Positions 1 through 12,149 of a DNA stretch of 64,000 bases are shown one piece after another. The stretch covers positions 911,988 to 975,987 of the forward strand of contig JAIXMF010000008.1 in assembly GCA_025201365.1 (NCBI GenBank). Direction: 5' to 3'. This DNA is from Syncephalis plumigaleata (Eukaryota > Zoopagomycota > Zoopagomycetes > Zoopagales > Piptocephalidaceae). A program made the translations under genes and the position numbers. Below the pieces are notes generated by a model. That model was not told the DNA's origin, searched no databases, and was given only the letters and a program-made list of their open reading frames with translations. Positions within the stretch are counted from its first letter, which is position 1. The number at the start of each line of letters is the position of its first letter.

Positions 1-311
1 GTATATATGTTAGTTGAACACACACACACACACACACACATAGATATTTATATATACTAACCATAATGTTAAATGTCGGTTAACCTAGCAAGAGAAAAAA
101 GGAACAGAAATGGAAATAGGACGAGGTTCTATGAGAAATGAATGACCATCAAATGATGATGATGACAAGTTGATTGTTTACATTTCAGTTAAATAAGATT
201 ATGAACAACTCGCGCACTTTTATTTCATTTTATTCTATCGCTTCTCTCTAGTGTGATTCATCTACTACTATTATTATTATCTTCACTCTATCGTTTGTAT
301 TTGTAGCTAGT
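1..311. other. 5' edge intergenic with CA microsatellite
   Basis: No gene is seen here. A (CA)n microsatellite lies at about 19-40. The stretch just before 312 is pyrimidine-rich and probably holds the promoter and 5' UTR of the p31comet-like gene. Confidence 0.5.
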
Positions 312-1004
312 ATGAAACTAGTGCAGCTACTAAAAGTACTCACTCTTACAGATTATAGTGATAGTATGGCTGATAAATCGTCAGATACACTTACTGAAGG
401 TATAGATGTACCTAATGAGCCTGCTATCGTGGTTACAAGTGAACTACAAGTCGAGAGTAGCGATAGTGAAAATGAAGAGCTGCTTACAGTTACAGCACCT
501 ATTGTACTTACACCACGCATTACTACACGATTGCTTTCATCCTTAATCAAATCGCTATTACATTTACGTGGACAAATACCATGGTAATATTACTAGTAAT
601 CCTTAATATCCATCCTATAACAAACTAACCAGTGTATCTATGTAATAGTATATGGGCATTTATGTTAGATGAGTTGCGTCGATTTGATGTAAGTCTCTAT
701 TACAAATTAGAATGAGATAATGGATAGTGATAATGAATCATGTAAAGATGAATTGCGATGATACTACAACTTCGACAATGGCTAATACCGCTGCCGCTGA
801 TACTATTACAAGAAAGAGACAGCGATCATCTGCAATACAAGCACATCGTAAGGTGGAACAAGTAAGTATACACCTATATGTATATCGATACATCTATTAA
901 CATCTATGTGTTGGTCTAGTTCATTGAAGGAGCGGAAACTTGGTTTACAACGATTCAGGAATATCTTAATGTAACATCAGCATTGTATAATTTGAATGAT
1001 AATC

Positions 1005-1083
<79 letters not shown>

Positions 1084-1645
1084 TAGTTCATCACTCGTAG
1101 AGCTATGTGTTGTACTAGGCCCGCTAAGTTCTCCCAAGGAGATTTATCATATACATACATGGTATTGTCATCATCAATTGGAAGCAGAACCTTCTGAACG
1201 TGAATTGAAGCAGTCAGAACGTAAAATGATTGTCTCCCTTATGGATCCATTCACTGAGCATACACCACCTGGTAGGTAGATAAGACTCGTATAGATTGAA
1301 TGAAATAGCGTAGTTATGATTTATACACATTACGCATACTAACTTGATAGTATAGGATTAGTTAAGATGTATCTACTAGTAAAAAAGTCTAGATTCAATA
1401 GCAATTCGCTACCGACAGATGCATTACCACGTAGAACATTCCAACCTGAAACGATAGGCAAACGTACACGTACTTTGTATAAGAAGATTGTACTCAATGG
1501 ACAACTCGATATTTGTAAAGAACATGACTCGACATCACAAACAAATAATACAATATCTACATTTGATAATGACGATATCTGGTTCCAATTACCATCTGTA
1601 TTGAATGGATTACCGCCATGGTCCACATCAGAGATATTACCCTAG
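312..1645 (+). CDS. p31comet-like (MAD2L1-binding protein), spindle checkpoint silencer
   Basis: p31comet is a HORMA-fold protein that binds closed MAD2 and, with the AAA+ ATPase TRIP13/Pch2, disassembles the mitotic checkpoint complex. Proposed exons are 312-583, 649-688, 748-861, 920-1271 and 1356-1645; they join in frame to give about 355 aa. Supporting motifs, in family order, are LLHLRGQIP followed by LDELRRFD, the basic stretch RKRQRSSA, LGPLSSPKEIYHI (family: LSPKEFYEL), and the C-terminal DDIWFQLPSVLNGLP (family: DYIWFQAPVTFKGF). The N-terminal ~50 residues are acidic and unconserved. About 29 consecutive Ser codons, nearly all TCA, interrupt the domain at 1006-1095. A start at MADKSS (366) is also possible. 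The family call is from motif memory, without an alignment. Confidence 0.8.
1003..1095 (+). repeat. (TCA)n trinucleotide repeat inside coding exon
   Basis: About 29 in-frame TCA/AGT/TCA serine codons form an almost pure TCA microsatellite in exon 4 of the p31comet-like gene. It adds a flexible poly-Ser loop between the helical segment and the LSSPKE strand. Confidence 0.9.
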
Positions 1646-1817
1646 CAGAAATAGATACATACACATACACATATACATATTATAATAGTTCAATAAACCT
1701 AGTAAAAACATGCAATAAAATGATATAGCAATTTATTTTCATGAATAGATTGAAGAGGAAAAGGATGAATAAGAAACGATAAATGAACGACAATACAAGC
1801 TTATGTATACGCGACGC

Positions 1818-2668
<851 letters not shown>

Positions 2669-3419
2669 AGTTATAAAGGTAAACTAGCACAAATAAAGAG
2701 AAAGAGACAAGTCAACGAATATAGGACTGAAACGTAGATAGATAGATAGGTAGATAGGTAGGTAGGTAGATAGTGATTGCGTGTATAGACTAAATTGGAA
2801 TACAATAAAAGAGTAAGAGGAGCGACAAAGCACAGCAGGTGACTGACTCGTGAATCATCCAAAAGTTGTACGTATTTATCAAGAAACCACATCACCACTA
2901 CATGTACAGGCTTTTAATGATGCAAGTATGCATCTATTTCCTTTACATGAATCATGCCAACATAGTATAGATTGATTAGTTAGGATTAGCCATATTGACA
3001 TCATCGTCATCATGTATTAGAGATAGCCCAATTAGAAAGAGAAAGCATGGCAAATGTCCATCAAACTAGTAATATTGATCCAGTCTGAATCATACTAGAT
3101 CATAGTGGACATGAAGGAATACAGACAACGTTGCTACTCCTTTTAGAATGCTCTAATAACGTTGATGACACTAGAATCAGAAGCACACTTCAAAGCCATT
3201 GTCCTGTACTACGATAGTGCCATCCAAATGCCTACTATTAATAGAGAGAGAGAGAGAGCGAACAGAAAGCGTTTGCACATCCTCGTCGTCTTTGCTCCTC
3301 CTCTAGCCTTTCTTTTCCCTTTCCCTTGCTATTCTTCATAGCATCAAGCATTCAAGTAAAAACAAACAAGCATTTCTGCATCAGCATCAATTGATAAACA
3401 ATTGCACAGCATACTACCT
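2669..3419. other. Divergent intergenic region with tetranucleotide and GA repeats
   Basis: This region separates two divergent genes. It contains a (TAGA/TAGG)n stretch at about 2736-2774 and a short (GA)n run at about 3243-3258, followed by a pyrimidine-rich block (3290-3340) before the + strand gene. No convincing ORF or RNA gene was seen. Confidence 0.5.
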
Positions 3420-4112
3420 ATGAATCCACAAAGCTGGACTCTAAACGCTCTTTTGAGCAGTCTTTTTGTTATTCTATTGTATAGTCGGGTAAGTAAAATA
3501 AACGTGTACTATGCCATCACGCTATTAACTATGTTCAATGCCGTTACTTGTACGTCATTACACTAGTATGCTATTGCCGAACAAATTATGATCACTGTCG
3601 AGCCATTTAGAGTGGATGGCCATTGCACTACCGACGTGTATCAATATGTCATGTACAATGCCACCGCTGTAGATAGTAAAAGTAAGGTGGCCGGTATTTA
3701 TCTAATGCCATACGATGACTTTCAAACCATTCGCTTGACTTCTCGTAGTAATGCCAGTTCTCCTATCCCATCCATACGATTTGATAGTCTGAACTCTTGT
3801 CAAGGCAATGCATCATACACGATAGATCATTGTTATACGGGCTTAAGTGGTCGTGGCCCAAGATTGATCAATCGGATTAAGACGGGCACATGTATCATGA
3901 TCAATAATACGCATTCCAATAAGCCGGCAGCATTTAGTATTGCTTATGCGTTTGGCGACACTCAGAACATGCGTATCAATTATACGGCGTCAATAGACAT
4001 GTCGGAAGGAGTTCATGTAAATGGTGGACAGCCGTTTACGTCTCCTAATGAACTACTTACGACATTGGCATTTATCCTATTGAGCTTTTCCACTTTAATG
4101 ACAATATATTAA
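3420..4112 (+). CDS. Secreted / GPI-anchored-like orphan protein
   Basis: Two exons (3420-3488 and 3567-4112) join in phase to give about 204 aa. The N-terminus is a signal peptide (MNPQSWTLNALLSSLFVILL followed by YSRYAIAEQ). The body has several N-glycosylation sequons (NAT, NAS, NNT, NYT) and Cys residues suited to disulfides. The C-terminus is a hydrophobic segment (LLTTLAFILLSFSTLMTIY) ending the protein without a charged tail, as in GPI-anchored precursors; N/G residues just before it could be the anchor site. No known domain is recognised. It is probably a cell-surface or wall protein; the function is unknown. Confidence 0.75.
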
Positions 4113-4417
4113 TAATAAACATCATGAAGTGTATTAAGGAAATCACGTAGCAAGAACAATCTGATCTTACTATACATGTTACGATAAACACATATATGTT
4201 GGAACAACTCAGTGCACATATCAACTAATTTGCATTGCGAGTAAGCATAGAGATATATTCACTTTCATGGTAGAATACGTAATGAACACATGACATAGAC
4301 ATTTGACATTAATGATGGATGCATTATCTTTTTAACGATCAAAAAGCTATATAAACTACTTGAGTGTTTTACTATGATATTCGCTTAGTTTTTAATAACG
4401 CCAAATATCTTTGCAAT
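4113..4417. other. Convergent intergenic region
   Basis: A short AT-rich spacer between the 3' ends of the secreted orphan and CCT7. It carries AATAAA-like polyadenylation signals (near 4120) and nothing else I can support. Confidence 0.5.
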
Positions 4418-6497
4418 TTAGTAACGACCGCGACCACGACCACGACCGCCATAAGGCGCCGGTGCAGGTTGAGATGCCGTGGCATTCGGTTGAGGTTGCG
4501 GGCTCTTTACCGTCTCGTCCACAGAGAGCACGAGGCAGGCAGCTTCAGTAGCGGCTGAAATGGCGTTCACCTTCATCATCACAGGCTCCCATACGTGCGC
4601 GTCAAAGTTGTCCGTGATACTCTCGTTGTTAATGTCGACACCGAACCATTGACCGCCTTGAGCGTGTTTCTGTCGTAGTCGAGTGAGAATATCCGTGGCA
4701 TCGAAGCCTGCATTGTCGCATAGTTGACGCGGGATAACCTCGAGGGCGCGTGCGAAAGCACCGATGACCAACTGCTGCTTGCCATGAATGGTGCGTGCAT
4801 GTTCACGCAAGTAACGGGAAAGCTCCATCTCCACCGCTCCACCTCCTGCAACTACGTCGCGATGCTTCATGGTACGGCGCACCACCATGATGGCGTCGTG
4901 TAGACTACGCTCCACCTCTGCGATGAATTGCTCGGCACCACCGCGCAATATCAGTGTGCATGTTTTGGCGCGTGGACATCCGGTGAACAGGTTAAAGCGT
5001 TCGCTGCCAATTTGTCGTTCTTCAAATCGTGCACAGGTGCCGAGATGCTTCTCGGGATCGAGATCCGAGCACGTCGATTGCACTTGACCGCCAACTGCCT
5101 CGACGACACGCTTCAAGTCCAATGCCTCCACTCGACCAGCGCAGAAGATATCACGATCGGCAAAGTATTGCGTGGCAAGATCGCCGATAGGAAGACGTGA
5201 CAACACGACCTTTGCTCCGGTCTTGACAATCGCTTCTAGCTTATTGTAGATGATGGTCCATTCGGCATCGACAATCGCTTGGTAGTCTTCCACTTGGTCC
5301 ACGCGCACTTCGGCATTATCCTTTTCCGCCTTCAATTCTAGTTCAACATTAAGGCAGAGAACCTTGGGATTGTCGAATTGCTTTGGCTGTTGCTCGAAAC
5401 CAGCATAGGAGAATGTCTTCTTAAAGGCCACGCCATCAACAAGCATCGAATCCTATTATAATGACAAGTTTAATAAATACGTTATTAATATAGATAAGAT
5501 ATAGATATTCGTAGAAATAAGTGTACCTCTAGTGCACCACCAGGAATCTTCTTGATACCAATCATACGTTCGTTCAATTCATCTCGATCAAGGTGGAGTA
5601 CTGCATCAACTACCATCTTCTTGAAAAAGTCTTTATGCGAATGGATAAGCTTAGATGACATGGCAGTACTCGCGCATTTCTCTAACAAATCACGGAATGC
5701 GCTATATCGTAGTAATGATAGTAATAATAGTAATAAGTAAAATGGATAGCAACATCATTCCAACGTATACTCACGTTTGATCATTGTAATCTATTGAAAC
5801 CGCAATTTCTTTGATTTTGTTGGTTGTCTACATCATAATAGCCATTAGTATCATTCGTAAGGAAATGGTGCAATTAATTGCGGAAACTTACGAGTTGAGC
5901 AGCACGACGGAAACCCGTAATAAGTACATGTGGACTGACACCCTCCTCAATGAAGTTCTTCACTTCTTTGAGAAGTTCTCCTGCCAAAAGAACCACACTT
6001 GTAGTGCCATCACCAACCTATAGCTCGTTAGATGTGCATTCAACTCGACTGACTACTACTATTGTCATACTTACTTCGGCATCTTGTGAGCGTGCAATAT
6101 CTACTAGTGTCTTTGCAGCTGGTTGCACCACATCCAACAACTTCATAATAGTGGCACCGTCATTCGAGATAGTAACTTGACCTACAGAATATGCACAGTG
6201 AATATCTAGTATTGACTAGCTAACCGTAGATGTTACTCACCTTTACCATCAACAATCAGTTTATCCATACCGCGTGGACCTAATGTAGTACGAACAGTAT
6301 CGCATACGGCCAAGCAAGCATTAATATTGGATAAAAGCTGACCACGTCCCTGAGAGGTATCGGTACCCTCTTTAAGCAGGATGATTTGCGGTTGCTGTAA
6401 CCAAGAAGATCGAGTTCATCAGATTATTACAGAAGATTACATTTGGCCAGTGATGCTTTATTCATCTACCACTTACCATTGGATTAGGACGTGCCAT
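4418..6497 (-). CDS. CCT7: T-complex protein 1 subunit eta (CCT7)
   Basis: A subunit of the cytosolic group II chaperonin TRiC/CCT, which folds actin, tubulin and many WD40 proteins. The protein begins MARPNPM. Small 5' exons encode the equatorial ATP-binding part. The large 3' exon (4418-5453) begins [14 protein letters not shown], typical of CCT after the GGALEDS junction, and runs through the apical domain to the equatorial domain with [16 protein letters not shown], the CCT nucleotide-site signature. The C-terminal tail is Gly/Arg-rich ([10 protein letters not shown]), characteristic of the eta subunit. The start ATG immediately precedes the conserved N-terminus. It is transcribed divergently from the Ap4A phosphorylase gene. 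Confidence 0.93.
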
Positions 6498-6912
6498 GAT
6501 GACGAATCAAATAACTAGTAATAGTGTCCACGTACTTGGATCTGTGCAGTAGTATGTAAAGAATAGATGACGAAAGAGAGAGGAAGAGAAAGAGAGAGAG
6601 GAAGAGACAATTGCAGATGGACAATACAAGTCGCTAGAGCCAAACGCGACTAAAATACTAACAATAAGGATAGTGGCGACAACTACGATGATAGATGACG
6701 AAGATGCGCAGAACTAAATCAAGTAGGTTCTAATAGAGATGGCGGAATAACTGGTAAAAAAAATAGTTAAAAACTGCCATTTCTAGGAACACTAACACTC
6801 ATAATGATGATGATGATGATGATGACAACGATGACGATGACATTCGTTCCAGCAAATACAGCTTGTCTCGTCGTTACTTCCCATTTAGATTCTTGCTAAG
6901 CAAATAAGCAAT
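6498..6912. promoter_or_regulatory. Shared divergent promoter region of CCT7 and Ap4A phosphorylase
   Basis: A 415-bp divergent spacer. It holds an AG-rich tract (about 6575-6607) and a (TGA)n repeat (about 6803-6822). I see no TATA box on either strand. Its role as a shared promoter is inferred only from gene orientation. Confidence 0.45.
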
Positions 6913-8178
6913 ATGACATTTGAATCACTGATACTTTCAGTACATAATCAGGCGTTAGCGAACGGAGCACTCGTATTCACTCCTACAACCAGTGAGGTGC
7001 TACGACAGGATGGTGTCGCGGTAGGTTTCTCGTCTGTGTATGTCCTAATAACTCGTCGCTCACCTTTAAACAAAAATAGTTTAGTGTACGACTAGCACCT
7101 AGTCTAGCGAGTAAACCAACAAGTAGCGTGGATAAAGTTGGTGTACAGGAACCACCGAGGCGGAATCCGTTTCTGCCCTATGAGAAAGAACTGCTGGTTG
7201 AGGAGTTAAGTCATCATGTTGTACTATTGAACAAATACTGCGTTGTACCTGGCCATCTTATTCTGGCCACTAAGAGTGAGTAATCAACGAGATAGGAGAT
7301 GTGCAAGTAGCACTGGCTAATGGAATGGAATGATATAGCTTTCGTACCACAAACAAACCCGCCAAGTGTCGAGGATTTCACCGCTGTTTGGTATTGTATG
7401 CGACGAGCGCAAACACGTCAATTTGTTGCCTTTTACAATTGCGGAAAAGCATCTGGTGCAAGGTATCGTATAGCGTAGTGTTTTATCATAACAAGCTACC
7501 TTATTTATTCATTTGCTAATTAGCAAGCTAATACATATGATGATGATGATGATGATGATGATTTAGTCAGCCACATAAACATTTGCAATTACTACCGATA
7601 TCCACCGATGATATAGACTCGCCACCCATCTACAGATTAATTGAGCAGGTACCATCATTGCCAGGTATGCTAGTAAGGGCGATACGTAAGGAGCTTGTTT
7701 CTAGAACGCTATTAATTAAACGAATATTCTAGATGTACCATTCCGAGTACCTGAACTCAAGTTTGTACACGCCTGCGCGCATCTCTCCTTAGACACCACG
7801 ATCATGGCATCAACGTCGACACCTGGCGTACCACAAACACCCGAGCAACATGACGCGACCATTGGGCGTGCCCTACATCGTACATTCCTCTCGTTGGCCA
7901 GAGCCGTAAATCTAGACCTCGACGCAATACCGGATGAGGATCACGACACATTTCAGTCGTATAATCTCATATTGACGCGTCATTTCATGTTACTCGTTCC
8001 ACGAAAACATGAATCTGTAAATAATATAGCGGTAAACTCGCTAGGATTTGCTGGATTATTCCTCGCCAAGTCTTATGAGCAGATGAACATTCTGAAGCAT
8101 AGTTCAATTCTGCAGCTTTTCCAGGCCTTAACATTTCCAGTGGACACTGAAACTACAGCTAACATGCCAACCCTATAA
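6913..8178 (+). CDS. ATP adenylyltransferase / Ap4A phosphorylase (APA1/APA2 family)
   Basis: This enzyme phosphorolyses diadenosine tetraphosphate to ATP and ADP. About five exons; exon 1 is 6913-7020 and exon 2 begins near 7079 (FSVRLAPSLASKP). The family N-terminal block NPFLPYEKELLVEEL, the stretch LLNKYCVVPGHLILAT, FVAFYNCGKASGAS, and then the HIT-like histidine motif QPHKHLQLLP that carries the catalytic His are all visible. The C-terminal half (SYNLILTRHFMLLVPRKHE, SLGFAGLFLAKSYEQ) matches the ATP_transf domain. The length of about 330 aa fits the family. No frame break was seen. Confidence 0.9.
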
Positions 8179-8988
8179 GCAATTTGTTAGAGACTTTAAA
8201 TGTGCTTCATCGAATGAAGCGTCGCCTATCGAAATAAACATATGGTATACAGCTTATGATGGCGTGTATCGCGTGTTACATCGCCTCTTTCATTTCGACA
8301 TTCTAGCGTAAAAAGACGAATGTAATAAGCTAGGGAACATCAATAATGCCTGTTTGAAACTGGCAACAGTCACGTCATCATCATCATCATCAGCATCATC
8401 ATCATCGTCAACCAACGTATATAGATGCTACCAGAACGATAGGTCAAGAATCGAGTCTCACCCTTGTCTATAACTTTTGTCAAGTATACAATGTTTTAGC
8501 TATTAATACTTTACACGATGAAGATGTCGCACCGTACACATGAAACAGCAATATGCGCACCATTCGTATTACCTCATGTTATCGTCGAGATGTTGTGCGT
8601 TAGGGCAACACAACGTATACGTATATGTATACATATTAACTTCATCATGATCAACTACCAAATCGAGCATTCGCCTGATTTTCGTACAACACTCTTCTAA
8701 AACGTCTATATGATTTCGTGAAGGCATCAGGACTATCATCGTTCTTTTTTCACTTTGGCCTATAGACCCTCTTGTAGAATATAAAAGCACCACGCAATTG
8801 TCTCGTCATGTCCATATCCACCAACACATCTTATTCATTGCACTTTCCAGTAATCTCTTAATTGTAACGAGCAAGTGCCGGTCCTTCTTGTTTAACGCAC
8901 ACCTTTTTCTTAGCAAAAAAGAACAACCTGCATTCTTCTAGTCTTCATTGTGAATCTTTTTTTCCTAAGCATTGCAAGTTAATTTAAT
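8179..8988. promoter_or_regulatory. Intergenic region with TATA box for the Ser-rich secreted gene
   Basis: It holds a (TCA/ATC)n stretch (about 8372-8410) and a TATAAAA at 8780-8786, about 200 bp upstream of the ATG at 8989, followed by a pyrimidine-rich leader. The long TATA-to-ATG distance suggests a long 5' UTR. Short ORFs at 8518-8793 look spurious. Confidence 0.55.
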
Positions 8989-10647
8989 ATGAAATTCCCA
9001 CTTAGCATTGCTATTCTAGTGGCCACACTTGCCCTATGGACTGTGGAGGCGACTCCTACTGGTTATAACGGTCAATCCAGTTCAGCTAGCGGCAGTTCCA
9101 GTAGCAGCAGCTCCAGCAGTAGTTCCAGCAGTTACGCCGGTAGCAAATCCGGTAGTCACTCCAGCAGTAATTCAAAGAGCCACTCCAAGAGTAAATCAAA
9201 GAGTTACTACGGCAGTCACTCTATTAGCAAATCTGGCCACCATTCGAAAAGTAGATCTCACAACAAATCTCACAGTAAATTTCACAGTAAATCTGGCAGC
9301 TACTCCGTTAGCAAATCTGGCAGTAAATCTCACAGTAAAGCTGGTAGCAAGTCCAGAAAGAAACATGGTGGCTACACAGGCAGTGGCTCCGGTAGTGGCT
9401 CTGGCAGTGGTTCAGGCAGTGGTTCAGGTAGCGGTTCAGGTAGTGGCTCAGGTAGTGGCTCGCGTGGCTACATTGGTAGCAACACTGACAGTACTTCTGG
9501 TAGCAACACTGGCAGCAATTCAACCAGTAATACAGCCAGCAACTCAAGCAGGAACACAACCAGCAACACAGCCAGCAACACAGCCAACAAATCAGGCAGC
9601 AAATCAGGCAGCAAATCAGACAGCAAAGCAGACAGCAAAGCAGACAGCAAATCAGGCAGCAAATCAAGCAGCAATTCTAGTAGCTACTCTGATAGCGCTT
9701 CTATCAGCAAAGCTGCCAGCAGCTCTGGTAGCATCTCAAACAGCAACTCAGGTGTCAAGTCAAGTAGTAACTCCAATAATGCTGCTGTAACCAACACAGC
9801 CAGCAACACAAGCAGCAACGCTGTTAGCAGGGCTGACGACGACTATGACGATGAATTCGATACTGCTGATGAAATCAGCTTCGGCAGCGATTCAAGCAGC
9901 AGTTCTGGTAGCTATTCTAGTAGCAGCTCTAGCAGTGATTCAAGTAACAGCTCTGGCAGCACCAATAGTGGCGTCAAACAAGCAACATATGCTACCGCTC
10001 CTTTTGTTATTCCAACTATTGGCACTCCCAGTCCATTGGCTAATTCACAAGTTGCAAGCTATCAAGCTAATAATGCCGCATCAATCAATAACAATCAAGG
10101 CTTGTCGCAATCATCATCGTCATCATCAGCGGAATCGCACAGCTCTAATTCCTCCAATGTTAATGGCAAGAAAACCTCATCAAGCTCATATGAGACACAA
10201 GCTTCCGACCTGAAATCTTTCAGTAATGGCTCAGAAAACTTTCAGTCCGGCAGCGCAATAGCTGCCGCCATCAAGACAAAGTCGGACGGTGATAAATACA
10301 CTAGTACCGGTGAATTCGGTTCGTCCACCGCTAATGTCAATAACTCGGGCGGTTCGATGGAGACCAAGAATGCCGCGTACGCTATCACTCCTGATACTGT
10401 GAATCTCATAAATGATGGCGATAAAATCGACTTGCCCGCTGGAACTTTTCTTACCGCGGATCTTCTTATAAATAGCGCTAAACAGAACAGCATACCTGAT
10501 GAATTCGCGTCTTTATTCGGCGGTGGTATGAATAATAACTCCCAGAATAACGCTGCAAACAACGGATACCCTTCGGTCAAGACAGCCCAATCTGCTAATG
10601 ATTCAGGCAGCGCCTATCGTGCAGAAGTCTCTGGTAATGCTTACTAG
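8989..10647 (+). CDS. Large secreted serine-rich low-complexity protein
   Basis: A single-exon gene of 552 aa. A clear signal peptide (MKFPLSIAILVATLALWTVEA, then TPTG) is followed by a long Ser-dominated region. This region changes character along its length: poly-Ser (residues ~24-47), Ser-Lys-His repeats (~50-125), a Ser-Gly (GSGS) run (~130-158), Ser-Asn-Thr repeats (~160-200) and Ser-Lys-Asp repeats (~200-225). An acidic DDDYDDEFD patch follows near 283, and the C-terminal 200 residues are more complex. No enzymatic domain is seen. The composition suits a heavily O-glycosylated wall, spore-coat or adhesive protein. A TATA box upstream fits strong, regulated expression. Function is inferred only. 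Confidence 0.8.
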   Translation: MKFPLSIAILVATLALWTVEATPTGYNGQSSSASGSSSSSSSSSSSSSYAGSKSGSHSSSNSKSHSKSKSKSYYGSHSISKSGHHSKSRSHNKSHSKFHSKSGSYSVSKSGSKSHSKAGSKSRKKHGGYTGSGSGSGSGSGSGSGSGSGSGSGSGSGSRGYIGSNTDSTSGSNTGSNSTSNTASNSSRNTTSNTASNTANKSGSKSGSKSDSKADSKADSKSGSKSSSNSSSYSDSASISKAASSSGSISNSNSGVKSSSNSNNAAVTNTASNTSSNAVSRADDDYDDEFDTADEISFGSDSSSSSGSYSSSSSSSDSSNSSGSTNSGVKQATYATAPFVIPTIGTPSPLANSQVASYQANNAASINNNQGLSQSSSSSSAESHSSNSSNVNGKKTSSSSYETQASDLKSFSNGSENFQSGSAIAAAIKTKSDGDKYTSTGEFGSSTANVNNSGGSMETKNAAYAITPDTVNLINDGDKIDLPAGTFLTADLLINSAKQNSIPDEFASLFGGGMNNNSQNNAANNGYPSVKTAQSANDSGSAYRAEVSGNAY

Positions 10648-10934
10648 TGCAATCCTAAATGAGCTCACCATATGCTGTATGCGTATTTTTTATTAAGGAA
10701 TACTAAATAAACGTATGATAGTATATGAGTTAACTCTCTATAGTATTATAATTTGTTCAAAGCATATCATTAATGTTTATTTCTGTGTTTACAAGTTCAA
10801 ATGTAATTTAATTCATGGTCATTAGAGCAATTAATTGATTGATTGATTAATATATATTATTATTTTATTAACAAAGCCAATAGATGATAAACTGTACATA
10901 GCATGAGGTCGTTAAACTACAAAAAGAAATAAAG
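10648..10934. other. Convergent 3' spacer
   Basis: Very AT-rich spacer with AATAAA-type signals (near 10705) between the Ser-rich gene and the Leu-Pro repeat gene. No gene was seen. Confidence 0.4.
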
Positions 10935-11657
10935 TCAAGCTACTAACGCGGCTTCAGCAAGCCAGTTTGGTTGCATTGCTGCAGCGCGTTCAATATCCGC
11001 CGTCCATCCGTCGTATAATAGTGCAAAATCGTCGTCGTCGTTCATCCAATCGTTTATTAATGCCTCGCTATCCGCGGCATTATCCGCGTTATTTCTCGCG
11101 CTTTCAAGCATCGTTAATAGATCGGGGAAGCGCACAAAACTCGCTAGATTCGATAGTCCCGTCAAACGAGGTAGTGCTGGCAATGTTGGCAAGTCTGGCA
11201 AATGCGACAAGCTACGCAACATTGGAAGGTGTCGCAGATCCTGTAGTGCTGGAAGTTCGGGCAGCATTGAGAACTCAGGAAATGCCGGTAGGCACGGCAG
11301 TTCAGGCAATCGAGATAGACCGGCAAGATCGGCCAGTCCCTCAAGTGCCTCCCTCGCTTCCGATCGCATGCCTTCTACCAGTTCGACGTGCCATCGACTC
11401 TGTCTAGCGTGTTGACGCCATTCAGAATACACGGTACGACATCGACGTAGGCTGGCAGCGTTTTCCGCCACCACAACTGCAAGTGTAACACATGCCGCAC
11501 CGGCAATAATCCACGGTGCAGCAGTGAGGGGATCCGCGAGCGCGTTCGGCACCGATATAGTTTTAAGTTGCTCTGCAATAAACTCGGATACAATACCGTC
11601 CACCTCTCCACCACTGCCACTGCCACTGCCAGTAGAGGGAAGTAGATAAGTAGCCAT
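10935..11657 (-). CDS. Single-TM orphan with Leu-Pro repeat
   Basis: A 240-aa single-exon ORF that I do not recognise. It has a Gly-Ser-rich N-terminus, one predicted transmembrane segment (about residues 48-68, WIIAGAACVTLAVVVAE), a basic post-membrane stretch (SLRRCRTVYSEWRQHARQS), and a run of about a dozen short repeats of the form LPxLP / LPxFP at spacing of 3-7 residues (about residues 112-175). The C-terminus is acidic (NDWMNDDDDF). It is GC-richer than its surroundings, as expected of a real coding region. The opposite strand also has an open frame (10967-11407), but the repeat periodicity and the TM favour this strand. Confidence 0.6.
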   Translation of the reverse strand: MATYLLPSTGSGSGSGGEVDGIVSEFIAEQLKTISVPNALADPLTAAPWIIAGAACVTLAVVVAENAASLRRCRTVYSEWRQHARQSRWHVELVEGMRSEAREALEGLADLAGLSRLPELPCLPAFPEFSMLPELPALQDLRHLPMLRSLSHLPDLPTLPALPRLTGLSNLASFVRFPDLLTMLESARNNADNAADSEALINDWMNDDDDFALLYDGWTADIERAAAMQPNWLAEAALVA

Positions 11658-12149
11658 AGGGAAATATGAGATTGGCAGTACTAATTGACGTGATTCGATA
11701 ATAGAAATTGTATTAAAAAATAGGAATGTGATCGTAGAACAAGGAGAAAAGAGAGAGAATAAGCGAGTGAGCGTTTACTTGCTGAAACCTCAAATTTGGT
11801 GATCTCGTCGTTCCAAGAGTTAATATGCCATTTCCCAATTTGGTAGTGTGTTGACATTCATGTGATCATAAAGTCCTACAGTGCTTCGATAAGCATAACA
11901 CTATGCCTATTAAGTGTTGTTATCAGTTTCAACAGGAAGCATAGATAACAGTCATAAGTAATGCATACTTGTTGTTTATGTTTATGTTTATTTCGTTGTT
12001 GTTGTTGCTATTGTATTACTCCTTAATTATATCATAATTACATTGAGGCTTCAATCTAGGTATCTAACGTGATTGGCAAAATTGTTGAAACCAAGTTCTA
12101 CCTCATGCATTCCATTGCCAAGCTTAATCAAATGATATATTGCAAAATA
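11658..12149. other. Intergenic, AT-rich
   Basis: No gene was recognised. There is a TTG-rich tract around 11970-12010. It ends at the TA that flanks the MITE starting at 12150. Confidence 0.4.

Noticed and set aside
2904-2925. TACAGGCTTTTAATG, resembling a MITE left end
   Set aside because: Only about 11 bases match and the conserved CCATCCAATT is absent.
9029-9790. 253-aa plus-strand ORF in another frame of the Ser-rich gene, and Cys-rich ORFs opposite it
   Set aside because: Shadows of the repetitive Ser codons; the secreted Ser-rich frame has the signal peptide and upstream TATA box.
10967-11407. 146-aa plus-strand ORF
   Set aside because: Opposite-strand shadow of the Leu-Pro repeat gene; no start context or domain.
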